A stretch of DNA of 64,000 nucleotides from Tetrastigma voinierianum (Eukaryota > Streptophyta > Magnoliopsida > Vitales > Vitaceae). Of this stretch, positions 37,667 to 48,571 are shown one piece after another. The position numbers were made by a program, and so were the translations under genes. How positions within the stretch are numbered: position 1 is the stretch's first letter; each line of letters starts with the position of its first letter. Below the pieces are notes generated by a model. That model did not search any database. It was given only the letters and a program-made list of their open reading frames with translations, and was not told the origin of the DNA. Where the stretch lies: the NCBI GenBank assembly GCA_016808115.1, contig JAEQBH010000732.1, positions 1 through 64,000 on the forward strand. The letters run 5' to 3'.

Positions 37667-38249
37667 TAAATGCCATAAATGTGAGCAGCCCTTTTGTTGT
37701 CCAACAAACAGATCAAATCTGTATGTAGACGCCCACCCATGTGTATAGATGGATAATCCATTCATCAATCAGTTGGAAGAATGTGTGGTCCATGTGAATG
37801 CATCTTGGACATTTAAAATTTTATTACCTTCAATCATCCTGTAGAGGATGACCCACCATCCATCTTTAGAATCTGGTTTAAGAACCTCCAGTTTGCAATT
37901 GAATCATAACCAAAGCTGCTTTTCAACCAAAATGGTAATTTCCTTATATGATATCCAGTTTATCAACTTAAAATGAGTTATCTAAAAACAGTTAACAGGA
38001 ACAAGATCCAACAAAATTTAAGATAATCATGCACATTTTGTTGAAAGAACATGTCATTCAGCTAGGAAACACCAATATCAAAACAAGCCACACAAGAAGA
38101 GAAGGCATATGATCGGTATAAGGAGTGATACAGGCTTCCATTGGCACCCATGCTGCATCTGGGTCATCATCAAATCGGCAAAGAGGAGGTTGAGTACCAG
38201 ATTGCTTGTTCCATATAACAATCATTAATTAAAGGTTTCTGCAAATGAC

Positions 38250-38422
38250 CCAGTTTGGTTCCATACCTTCTCCTCGGCATCATCGAACGACTGAATTTTC
38301 AGCAGTCTATTCTACTTGTTGATGTCAGCAAGGACTTGGTCTTGACGGGCAAACTGGAGCACGTCAACTTGTCAAACAGATACTGAATGAAGGCAGAGAG
38401 AACAACTGCCCGATTATTTAAG
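38250..38422 (-). pseudogene. CC-NLR resistance gene start, right arm copy
   Basis: Inverted copy of the fragment at 30330-30522. The first part (VLSAFIQYLFDKL) is open. The second part has a stop in place of Trp after INK, and a shortened LDDAEEK box (FDDAEEK). The two copies are broken in partly different ways. Confidence 0.8.
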
Positions 38423-38433
38423 TGAAGCCAATT

Positions 38434-38578
38434 GCCGCCGTTCGGAACGGCGGCATTTGAATTAGTTAAAATTCTAAATGCCGCCGTTCTCAACGACGGC
38501 AATTAACTTAAATCAAAATGCCGCCGTTGTCGTTGCCGGCTTCTGCATAATTCAAATGCCGGCGTTCCCATTGCCGGC
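38434..38578. repeat. array of four GC-rich hairpin units near the outer end of the right arm
   Basis: Four 21-base units start at 38434, 38480, 38520 and 38558, each between AT-rich spacers. The first (gccgccgttc-g-gaacggcggc) is a perfect 10-bp inverted repeat. The others are progressively imperfect but keep gccg at both ends. Subterminal hairpin-type arrays are common near transposon ends. The left-arm counterpart is mostly degraded. Confidence 0.75.
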
Positions 38579-38669
38579 ATTAAGCTCTACTTTGGGAAAT
38601 TTTTTGGAACCAATATTAATTTTATTTTATTTTTTTTAAAATGGTGTATTTCTGTACAAAACTCAGTAC

Positions 38670-38791
38670 CTGTCAGCTTGCTCCCCCTTGTCCAATGCTC
38701 TAACATGGTTTTCATAGTACTGCTGATAAAAGCTCCAGATTCCTCTTGCATCCGACTTTTTAACATGAGAGGCCAGACTCGGCGAATTTTT
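38670..38791 (-). pseudogene. callose synthase (glucan synthase-like) N-terminal exon
   Basis: Between a minus-strand acceptor (tgtcag) and a donor (G|GTACTG), a 122-base exon encodes SLASHVKKSDARGIWSFYQQ and then YYENHVRALDKGEQADR. This matches the conserved cytosolic N-terminal block of plant callose synthases, nearest by memory to the CALS7-type wording. Callose synthases make beta-1,3-glucan at the plasma membrane. No earlier or later exon was found within several kb, so only one of some 40 exons is here. Its donor coincides with the outer tip of the inverted repeat. Confidence 0.8.
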
Positions 38792-39836
38792 CTGACAACC
38801 AAACACTCTCTCATTTAATCAGGAGATATTTTGATGTTAAGGAGTTTCATAATACATAATTGAAATTTTAAACTACACATTTCTCTAGTGGGTGTTTGCG
38901 TTTTTGTTATGGTGATTATACCTGTGCTTACACTGAGATTTGCAGCTAAGAATTGGGTTATGAGAGCCCTTGAGTATAGAGTAGAGAAGTATACTAGCTA
39001 AGAAATTTAAAAAAAAAAAAAATGAACAGAATAAGAAACAGTGAAAGGGGATTAACGAGTATCTACAAAACCAAATCCTGATCAATCAAGATAACCAATC
39101 CCATCCATTTCTGCAGGTTTCCCTAGTTGAAATTGATTTAATAAGGATCAAAATTTTCTATAATTCATCCCAGATCTTTCAATCAAACCGCAACCAACAG
39201 ATAAATATACGAAACAGGAGCAAAATTTGCTTACAGTGGAAAGGACTTCAATCCCAGCCCCTACAGCAACCTCTCAATCCGCCTCTTATTATCTAGCACT
39301 TCCTAAACCAAACAAAATGAATTGAATTTTAACTGAAATGAATTTCTGAATTCGCATTTAAATGCCTCAAATTTTTTTTTCTTACCCTAGCTTAAATAAA
39401 TGAAACCCTAAAAATAAAAATTTTCGTAAAACCCTAAAAGATGTGACGATTGTATAGAGGAATTGCAGAGAAATAAAGAAGGGCAAAGAATTGAAAAATG
39501 GAAATGAAAAAGCTAAGAAATCGGAGGTACCTCTAAAGAAGTATCGATCACAGTCCCGTAATTCGGTTCACGGTTTTGAAAGAGGCATCAAGAGTGCAAA
39601 ATGTCCCCAGCATCTTCCAAATCCTCATTTGAATGGGATGAGTTAACGAAATCTTCAACTATCCATAAGTGGATGAGGCTAAGATTGTAAAATCTGAAAT
39701 TGATGGGAAATGTTGTTAGCTTGATCATCTAATCTCCGAGGCATCAGCGGAGGGTGATTCGGTGAGGGTGAGCCTGCCGCCTCTCCGATGATTAAGTTAA
39801 AAAAAATACAATGAGGAAGAAGAAGGAAGTTCGAAC
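38792..39836. other. no gene recognised; one possible small exon
   Basis: At about 39245-39311 on the minus strand a 67-base segment (EVLDNKRRIERLL, then a stop) sits between an AG acceptor and a GTAAGC donor. It could be an exon remnant but is too short to assign. The rest is AT-rich, with cctaaaa-type phrases. Confidence 0.35.
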
Positions 39837-40260
39837 TGTTGGAATTGCATACCTCTTCCTCGTAGGCGATCTTTCTGATTTATAAAAAATTGTCATAGGG
39901 GTCTCCTGATTTATAGAAAATTGTTGCTGAATCTCCCTCTTATCTCAATAATGAATCTTCTATTTTTAAGGATAAATTTGTTTTTCCTTATATAGGATTG
40001 ATTTTCCTTTCTCAAGGACCAATTCTTCCTTATAAAATATTATTCCTCCGAGAAGTATGAGATTTGGAAACTAGAAAATTCTTGGATAAATATTTTTTGC
40101 GTATTTCCTGCCTTTATCCATTCGTCCATAGCGAACTTGCCATAAGTAGAAGGACGGTCAGTTGGGGGACTTGAAACTCTAGACAGGCTGCCCTCAAGTT
40201 GGCCTTTGGGCGGACACCCCAACTTTCACAAACGGGCTTTCGGATTCTTCTATCTAGTAG
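39837..40260 (-). repeat. candidate 3' LTR of the minus-strand Tat/Retand-like element
   Basis: On the minus strand a G-rich purine tract (gctggggggcac) at about 40260-40271 precedes this segment, which ends ...aattccaaca at 39837. It contains a TATA box (tatataagg, minus strand, near 39990). Only one copy is in the window, so its limits cannot be confirmed by comparison. Confidence 0.45.
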
Positions 40261-40886
40261 TGCCCCCCAGCTTTAATATGGAAGGTGAGCTTTACAATGC
40301 CCCCCCTTTTTCCCAACTAGAATTTTGTTCTTTTTCAGTTGGGGAAAATACTATAGTATTAAATGTTGAATGTGGAGAGTTGAATGAGAGGCAATGCTCG
40401 TGGGTTCAAAGTAGTGGGAAACATGCAGCCGACATGCATTTAATGTGTCTATCGATGCCTTACCCCCACAAATAGGGGTATAGGTTGCAATAGCAGTTTT
40501 GTTTACGTTTTCTCTGAGTTTTCTAATTTATGCGATTTTGCCTTTCCTACGCTTTCGTGAACTTTCCTTTCAAATGAGCTTTCGTAGACTCTTGACTCTT
40601 TGATGATTGTCAATTTTCTAAATAGTGTTCACATCTCAAACTTTCTTTTTATCATTGGTTTGTTTTAGTGTTTTTGTGGTTGGGGGGTATCTTACTAGGT
40701 TCTGCGAAGGTTTTTGGTTTGCGTTTTCCTAGGTTTTGTCACCGATGGGATGTAAAACATCTAGGGGGTATTTCTTTTATCTTGTGAGGGTTTCATTTCC
40801 TCTTTTCGCTTAATGGAACTTAAGTTGACCCCTTCTTTTGTCTTTTTTCTTTTTATTTTTTTTTTATTTTTTTATTTGCTTATAGA

Positions 40887-43513
40887 ATGGCAAGAGGTTA
40901 AGAAGAGGTTTCCAACAATCAGGCTGAGCGTCGGAGGATGACTCCCTGGGAAACGCCTACTGCAAGCAGTCTAGTTGCTGCTATGTCTGTAGAGAAACTA
41001 AGGTTGTACAACCAGGTTCTTGTCGAAATCAATTTGGAGATGTCAGACGGCCTGACTACCTAAATTGTAGGGGAGGTAGATAACGCAATCTACTTCACCC
41101 CAGAGCAGTTCGCTGTAGGACTTCCCTTTCCCGTCCTATCGTTGGTGAAGTAGTTTCTGCACTTTACCCTGGCACCTCATGCACTTGTACACCTGAATGT
41201 TTTTCAGATTCCTAGCCGGGGTGCATTGTCTTCAACTCTCACCGGTTGGACATCTAGGGCGGTGGAATTTCTTTCATTACACTTTGAAGCTTGGGATCGA
41301 GTTTGCTGTCACATGTCGGCCCACAATCCCCGACTAACGATTGTAATAAGCTCCTTGACTCTCCTAAAACAGAGGTGAAAGGGGTTATCTTGGCTAGGGC
41401 CCCATGACACGTGATGTCTTGCTCTCTAGGGCTTCCTTTTGATATGAATCAGTCCCTCTCGTTCCCAGGTTTGTTTCAATTTTGATGTCGCTCATACTTG
41501 TTTAGGAGGTTTTCTCTATTGACATGCCTATGTTTTCTTGATGATTCGTAGGCAGGCATAGGCGAGGTTGGTTGGTCAACTAGGTGGATAAGGTAAGTTG
41601 GACCTTTGTCAATATTGCTTGGTCTGAGAGAGGAGCCTAACCACAAGCTCCTTCTATTTGTGAAGAATCTGCAGGAGTTGGGCGCAAGTCCTTTCCCATA
41701 CATAGTGCATGTTCTTCCCTATCCAATGCTCGCCGAGCTTGTGAAGGCCGAGAACTTCGTCTTTCTGAATCTCTTGAAGCTAATACTAGGGAGCTCTTTG
41801 CAAGCGAGATACGCTCCAAGCCTCTTGTTCGGCGAGTTTGCCTGCCCTTATCGCCAGAGTCCAAGCTTCTTGATTACCTTTGGTTGGGTGAGATTCACTA
41901 CCTGGCCCCCAAGCAGTGAAGAGGAAGAAGAAGAAAGACCGGACAGGATAAGGTTGTCGGCGAGGGATTGGAGGGGTTTGTGGAGCTGGGCCCGAGGATC
42001 AGAGCCGATTAAGCAAGTCGGTTGAAGAAAGGGAGGTTGAGGCTGGATTTGCTGCGCGGATTTTCAAAAGAGCCACTAGGCGCTCGGGCTACCCTCGACT
42101 CGGAGAAATTAACGGAAAACTCTTTAAAATGGTGCAGTGGCTGTGAGGAGGTTCAAATCCTTTGATAGTGATTTATGTGGATGCTCCAGAATGAGCTCTT
42201 GGTGCCTTGCCGACTTTGGAGGGTGACGCTCTAGGTGTCTCCCGAGAGGCTTGTGTGTCGTTGGAGGATCAATCTCCAGTCGGAGAGCCTTCCCTTGACA
42301 GTGAGGCTCTGGCAGGTCTCAGAAATGCGAGGAAGAAGTGGGTAGCTGCTTTGGGACCAAGCGACTGACCTTGCGCTTCTGGGGCTAGGAGGACAAGGCA
42401 GCCTGACAAACTGATACTCGAATCGTATGTCAAGCGGATTGGGTAGGTAGTCCCACAGGTGGATCTTGTAGGCTGATCGAAGTTTGCTCGGTTGCTCGTC
42501 AGGAAATGCATCCTTTCGACGCGAGGGGATTCTTGATCAGCCGATGCGATCTCTACCCTCACATCTTCACTTTCGATGGTGGCTCTATCTAGAATTACTC
42601 ATCCGCCCCGAAACTACGGATAAGGGGCCTTATCGTGTGGCGAGGAAGGCGTGATATTCATTGCGATCCACGACTTCAATGAGACGACCAAGTTGGTATG
42701 GTCCGACCTATAATGTTTAAGCATAGGTTTTGTATTGTTATTTCCTCCTAATGCTTCTTTGGTAACAGGCCGTCATCGTCGTTCGAAACATGGCTCACCG
42801 GCATAAGGAGCTTAGTTAAGGAAATTTGGAGGGGCCTTGGGAAGCTATGGCTATCTTTGGGTCTTCCAACTTCCAGAGCACCAGGCCTAGAGAATCTTTG
42901 AGCAAGGCTAAGTCCTGAAAATCACAAGACATTAGGAACATAAGGCTAAGGAGGGGCACGAAGGCCAGGTGAGTGCCAAGAAAGATAGAGCAGTTGGGAG
43001 GAAGCTCGGGTTGCCGGCTGTCTGTCGCGACGAGCAACGCAAAGACAAAGGTAGAGGGTGACCTGGCTAGGGTCCAAGATGGTTTGGTGGTTGTGGAGGA
43101 AGCCAAGGAGGCAACGGAGGAGGCCAAGCATAAGGTTGAGGCTAAGGCCTCCCACCTAGAGGTTGAGCGGACATCTCTCCTGTTGGAGATTGGAATGACC
43201 CAGAGGATGAGGATATCCTCTTCACTCCCAAAAGTTTGGAAGAAGACAAAGGAGGCCGTGGAGGAGGATTACGGAGGCCACGGAGGTCATTTTTGCCCTC
43301 TGACGCGAGGTGTTGTCTTTGAGCACAGCATGCATGAGACAGCCCAGTTCCAAACAGTATGCCCGACTCTTCCGACCCATTGTCGTCTGAGTTCTTTGTG
43401 AGCCCTAGGCCCCCTTAGTCCCAACAGCTATTGAGGACATAGTAATCGAGGCACACTCGAGCGAGGTGGCAAAGGAACCTAAGGAGAATGCTTCCACCGA
43501 GGACCAAAGTTGA
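40887..43513 (+). pseudogene. antisense additional ORF (aORF) of the Tat/Retand-like element
   Basis: The ATG at 40887, right after an AG acceptor-like site, opens a frame that includes AIYFTPEQFAVGLPFPVLSL and then VKxFLHFTLAP. This is the N-terminal block of the plant 'putative gypsy-type transposon' family. A possible intron lies around 41470-41560. Downstream is a Glu/Ala-rich coiled coil (EEAKEATEEAKHKVEAKASH, about 43075-43160). The C-terminal wording KEAVEEDY ... DPLSSEFFVSPRPP leads to a TGA at 43511. Stops at 40899, 41058 and 41150 and several frame changes break it. It runs opposite to the integrase on the other strand, the arrangement described for aORFs of Tat-lineage retrotransposons. 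The function of such ORFs is not established. Confidence 0.75.
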
Positions 43514-43711
43514 TTCTAATCCCTCATTTTTCTTTTTCTTTTTGAAATTTCTATAAGGGGCCTCATTTGGCCACCAAAACATATTTTTTGCAATCATAGA
43601 CGCCAATTGGCGCATTTTAATGAAATATGGTTTCTAGTACTCTTATGCACTAGACTTTTATTATTTCTCGTCCTTTTTACGAATATCGACTAGGATAGTT
43701 AATTCCTGCAA

Positions 43712-44096
43712 AGAGCCACGAGGCTGGCTCTTTGAAAGTGCCATAGGCTTAGAGCCACAAGCCTGGTCTTATGAAAGTTCCAGGAGGCTTAGAGCCACAA
43801 TTATGGTCTTATGAATGTGCTAGTAGGCTTAGAGCCACAAGTCTAGTCTTTTGAAAATGCTAGCAAGCTTAGAGTTACCAGTCTGTTCTTTTGAAAGTGC
43901 CAGTATGATTAGAACCACAAGTCTAGTCTTATGAAAGTGCCAGTAGGCTTAGAGCCACAAGTCTGGTCTTATGAAAGTGCCAACAGGCTTAGAGCCACAA
44001 GTCTAGTTTTTTGAAAGTGCCAACGGGGCTCGAGCCCTGATGCAGTCTTGTAAGTGCCGATGACTTAGAGCCATAAGTCTGGTCTTATGAAAGTGG
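43712..44096 (+). repeat. tandem array of about nine ~40-base units
   Basis: Units of the form ggcttagagccacaagtctg plus gtcttatgaaagtgccag repeat head to tail with small changes. The array lies between the aORF and the integrase of the same element, where Tat-lineage elements often carry tandem repeats. Confidence 0.9.
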
Positions 44097-44215
44097 AGGT
44101 TATTCCAAAATTGAAGGAAATAATGCCTTTAAAGAACATTTGATTGGTAATATTCCAAAGATTGAAAGAAAACACTTTAAAGGAAAATTTATGGATAACC
44201 CCCTTAAAGAAACAT

Positions 44216-44702
44216 TTATTGATAATACCTTTTAAGGTGCATAGCATTCCACATTCTAGGCACTGGTGCCTCGTCTAGTTTATTTAATGCATACGACTCG
44301 GTTGGCCCCACTCTTACGATCACATATGGCCCCTCCTAATTTGGTTGGAATTTTCTGACCGTCGGGTCAGCCGTGTTTTCAAAGACCCTTCTCAGGACTA
44401 GGTCTCCGACTTAAAATGCATGAGGCTTTATATGCCTATTGTATAAGTTTGACATCCTTTGTTGGTAAAATGCTATACGTATAGCGGTCGCTTCCTGAGC
44501 TCATCTGCCATATCTAGGTCCTTAGAGATAGCTTCAGCATTAGCAGTTCCAGGAACCTCAGTTCGGAGCGTGGGCATCCTGATTTTTATAGGAATAATGG
44601 GGCTTCATACCATAAGTGAAGGCAAATGGTGATGCCGATCGACCTCAGGTTAATTGTTCTAGACTGAGGACTCTTGGTAGCTACGATGAGTCGCTCATCA
44701 TT
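44216..44702 (-). pseudogene. pol: Tat/Retand-like integrase C-terminus
   Basis: On the minus strand the readable blocks are LPRVL, ASPFAFTYGM, IRMPTLRTEVPGTANAEAIS, KDLDMADELRK, then VLRRVFENTADP and KFQPN-EGPYVIVRVG. A clean end follows (YALNKLDEAPVPRMWNAMHL, KRYYQ, stop at 44216-44218). This is the C-terminal DNA-binding part of Ty3/gypsy integrase. The frame shifts several times. The catalytic core is absent because element D begins at about 44.70 kb, so the gene was cut by that insertion. Confidence 0.85.
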
Positions 44703-44839
44703 GCAATCCATTTTTATAGCATATTTCTAGAAGTTTATGATTCATTTTAATGCGAATTATGGAATATTCATCCACTTTGTGTTTTACGGGTTTAAATGAA
44801 AAGAGACAATTCGTGAAAAAGAAGAAAAATTGGGCCAAG

Positions 44840-46020
44840 GCATAAATGTCGCGAAACATAGTTTGAATCATCGTGACATAATCTGTCGAACCGGCGAGCT
44901 ATGTCGCGACAAATGCGTTACCATGATAAAGATCATGCTGAACTAAAGCCAAAAGATAAAACTTTGTCGCGACATCTCACAACTTTGTCGCAACATTGAT
45001 CAAAGAAAATGGTAGTGGAACTCATGTTGCGACATTTCACAACTTTGTTGCAACATAAAGAATTGAAGATGGCAGAAAAGCTTTGTCGCGACAAAAGGCA
45101 ATCACGACTCTGCAAATCAAGTCGACACATTGAAGAGGCAAGAAGACTTTGTCATATGAGAGAAATTTTATGTCCACGACAAAATACAACCTTAAGGTTA
45201 AGAGTGAACTCTATTCGACAAAGAAATCTATTGCGACAAAGTGAGAAAAACTACAAAAGAATGTTATGACATAGAAAATTATGTCGCGAAACATAATGAA
45301 ACATGAAAATAGAAGTCTACATCGCGACAATGATTGAAAAGTTTTTGAACCACATGTCACTTAATATTAGCTCACAATAAGTGACAATGACGAACAATGG
45401 CGGTAGAGTTTGTCTCAATAATGAATTTATGTTGTAAATAAATAAAGTTGTAGAAGTAATAGATCTCTATCCGCAATAGCGAAAAGTTTTATGTCGCGAT
45501 AGAAAATGGAAGAAATGAGACCAAACGAAACAAATTTGTAAATAAAGATTCAATGTTGCAACAAGCGATTCAACCCGGCCAACATTGATCAAGAAAGAAA
45601 TATGTCCGCGACATCTTGATGCATTGCGACACTTAGGATTGATCTCGACGGTGCAAGACAACAAGACTATGTAAGTCACAAGAAAGGTTTATCATATAGC
45701 GACAACATGCGACTATGAGAAACTTCTGTCATGACAAAGAAAATATTGTTGCGTGAAGGTAGAAAGAAAAATTGAGAAGAATGTGTAACATAGCAAAGAA
45801 TGTAGTGACAAAGTGGGAAAATTTGAAGGCAAAAAAAATGTCGCATTGCAGACATATATCGCGACAATCCGCTAAACAACTGACGAGTGTAGTATGACAT
45901 TGTCAAATTATGTCGGCGTGGCGAATCAAAGAGAAAACAAAAATTATGTTGCGACGAAACTACAAGCCTGACAAGAGGGTGGGAACAAAGATGACAACTA
46001 TGTGTGACAAAGCAACAGAA
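44840..46020 (+). repeat. interspersed TGTCGCGACA palindrome array in element D LTR
   Basis: About 25 exact or near copies of the self-complementary decamer TGTCGCGACA (variants with TTGCGACA, TTGCAACA, TCGCGAAA) lie in both senses at uneven intervals of roughly 20-100 bases. Examples begin near 44903, 44964, 45029, 45083, 45321 and 45603. The sequence between the copies is AT-rich and not repeated. Confidence 0.85.
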
Positions 46021-47344
46021 ATTGGGCCAAAATTTCTAGGGATCCACAATTTCGATAACAAGTCTGACCCGTCATTTGAAGTCCCATAAATAGAGACATC
46101 ACAGGAGCCTTTGTCTTGACTCACGAGCAAGAACCACGGGTATTGGAGACTCCTTTGTATATTATTTTCTTTTTTTCAATTTAGTTTTTAGCTTAGCATT
46201 TTAGTTAGTTCTTTTTGGGATTGAACAGTGATACGGTGTGAAGTTTGAGTAGGTTCATTACTAACAATTATGAGTTTCAATTGCTGCCGTTCCCGTGGGT
46301 TGGAGATTTTAAGGTTCATCTGGCCCCCGAGTTCATTTGCAATTTTGTTGAATTTACCTTATCGGTTAGTCCACTTTGTTATTTGTAATCCAGTTTTGAA
46401 GAATAGGCTATCTTGGATTGGATCGATGTTAATTATTGTTTTTTACGCTCAATTTGAAAGAATGTCATAGTTCGAAATTTTGAATTTATTTAATTGGTAT
46501 TATTAACGAAGTTACTTGTCTAGAATATTAAGTATAGCGTGTACCTAGAAAATGGCGTATCTTGATCGTTTCAAAAGCCCTACAGTGACACATAGATGGA
46601 AATTCGAAATAGTGGTGAAAAAGAAGCAAAGCGGAGTTGATAGAAGACCTTCACAAATGCAATTATAGTTTCTTATCTGAGAACTTGAGAACTATGATGA
46701 AATGCGAAAGGAAGTGGTATGATAGAGCTGAATTGGATGATTGCCATAGAAGCAAAACTAGATGCATTTATGAATAAGATGGGAAACCATGAATGAAGAA
46801 TGCACTCAGAAAATGAAGTGGGAACAGTTAATGAAAATGAGAAGGAATAGTCTTGAAGAGGACTATCAGCGAGGGTCCTGTCGAGTTGAGGAGGCCGCAA
46901 ATATCTCGATGCAAAATAGAGAGTTACAACTTTAAGAAATGACCTCGACTTGCCAACTCATTACACCGGCTACTTTCGGGAACCATGAGAATTTCTCTTA
47001 TGGAGGAGGAGCCTGATAAGGTCGAACACAGGTAAATTAATATGACATTATGCTTACACAGGTTCCAATAACAGTAACATATCATGATAAGGAAATTAGA
47101 GAGAATAGAAAATCGGGGGACAAAGGAGATCTTCTTCCTTTGAAGAACAAATGTTGACTTTCATATGAAAATAAAGAAGTCTTTGAACATTCATGAAAAA
47201 TTTGATCTAGCGGCATTCGAGCAAACCTGGTGTCGCTTAGGCGACACAAATGCCTCTTTTGAAGAATCTAGGGGGCCCTGAGTAGAGCTATTTTAAGCGT
47301 GCAAAGCCCGATCAAGGATACCTTCCTAGCCCAAGGATGCCTTC

Positions 47345-48290
47345 CCCATCGATACAAAAAAGAATCCTAAGGATTGCATAGTGGTGACTTTGAGAAGTGG
47401 AAGAGAGATAGAAGGCAGAAAAGAGAGAGAGAAGAAAACTAAGGAAGAAAAAGAAGAATTTAGAGGAGAATTGAAGCAGTACAGTTCAGAGGTTGTCGAA
47501 GAAGAGAGAACAACAAAAATGCAGCAAAAGCAGCAAGCTGAAGAGGGAGATCTAAGGAAGAAGGAAGAGGTTCAAGCTTACAAGCCACAAGTCCCATTCC
47601 CTTCGAGGTTGTAGAAGGCTAAGTTAGAGCAATTCTACAGATTCTTGAACATGTTCGAAAATAGAAGGTTAATATCCGCTTTTTAGAGGCATTGACTCAA
47701 ATGCCTCACTATGATGAATTTATGAAGGATATATTGAGCATAAAAAGAAAAATTGCTGAAGAAGGAGTAGTGAACCTAGAGAGCCTACGGTCTGGTATAC
47801 AGAGGTCTTTACCGGTGAAAATGCGGGATCAGGTAATAATGTTATGCATAATAGGGAATTATGAAATAGGAAAAACACTATGTGATTTTGGAGCCAACAT
47901 CAACGTTTTACCTGCGTAGTCAAGGAGACTAAGTTTGGGAGCTTACTCCTGACCATGACCCTAAGATGGCGAGGCGAGAATAGCTGACTGGGGGCATTCT
48001 TGAGGATGTGCTTATCAAAAATTGGGAAAGTTCATTTTCTATTGGACTTGTGGTTATTGATATTGAAGAAGACAAACAATTCCCACTGCTGCTAGGAAGG
48101 CCTTTTCTTGCTACAGGAGAAGCTTTGATAGATGTGAAGAAATGAGAGCTTACTCTAAGAGTTGGAGATGAGGCAGTGCACTTGATCATAATCACGAGTT
48201 TAAGCTTGACCAAATTTGATAATATCGATTGTAAGAGTGTAGAAACAAAAGTACCCATCAGTTCAAAACGGATAAATGATTGTAAGATTT
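47345..48290 (+). pseudogene. gag-pro: element D gag C-terminus and aspartic protease
   Basis: The frame at 47381-47614 opens with VTLRSGREIEGRKEREKK, the gag-to-protease linker typical of Athila/Tat elements, preceded by NPKDC. A second frame (47692-47919) reads MPHYDEFMKDILSIKRKIAE and later ENYEIGKT-type wording to LCDFGANINVLP, the protease active-site region (D-x-G-A). Further on are FPLLLGRPFLATGEALIDV and ELTLRVGDEAVH. Stops at about 47612, 47917 and 48145 separate the pieces. The N-terminal gag between 46.6 and 47.3 kb is too decayed to follow. Confidence 0.8.
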
Positions 48291-48571
48291 AGAGTTCAGT
48301 GAATGAAAATGAGATGAATTTCCAGTATCTTGATGTTGAATTTCTGAACTCCAATTTTGAATCAAAAGAGGCAGTACTCAGTATTGATGAAAACAGTACA
48401 GAAAAATGCATAAATGAGGAGAAGGTAGAAGAAATAGAAACAAATTCGAGGAAGGAGGTTTAACCTTGAAGGGGTACAGTCCATTGATATGCTTTCTTAA
48501 AACCGAAACGAAGACTGTTATTATATGGCTGAAAACCAGGTAATGTGAAACGATAGGATTCTTGTCTGATC
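48291..48571. other. post-protease linker of element D, no domain seen
   Basis: Acidic and polar wording continues in one frame with stops (EEKVEEIETNSRKEV), consistent with the poorly conserved protease-RT linker. No RT motif appears before the LTR of element B. Confidence 0.45.

Larger units (their letters stand above)
44703..48571 (+). mobile_element. element D: Athila/Tat-like retrotransposon, 5' part
   Basis: An LTR-like segment (about 44703-46555, opening tgcaatcc, with cataaatag at 46085-46093 as a likely promoter) is followed by gag and protease wording of the Athila/Tat type to about 48290. It ends where the LTR of element B begins, so pol and the 3' LTR are not in the window. A tggcgtat at about 46553 could be a decayed primer site. 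The exact LTR limits are uncertain because no second LTR is available. Confidence 0.7.

Noticed and set aside
38587..38814. Minus-strand frame starting MRECLVVRKIRR as a gene
   Set aside because: A different frame of the same DNA gives the callose synthase exon with proper splice sites, which explains the region better.
41637..43155. Minus-strand frames opposite the plus-strand aORF
   Set aside because: The plus strand carries the family wording; the minus-strand frames are its shadows.
43712..44096. CRISPR-like array
   Set aside because: Units are contiguous with no unique spacers, and this is plant DNA inside a retrotransposon.
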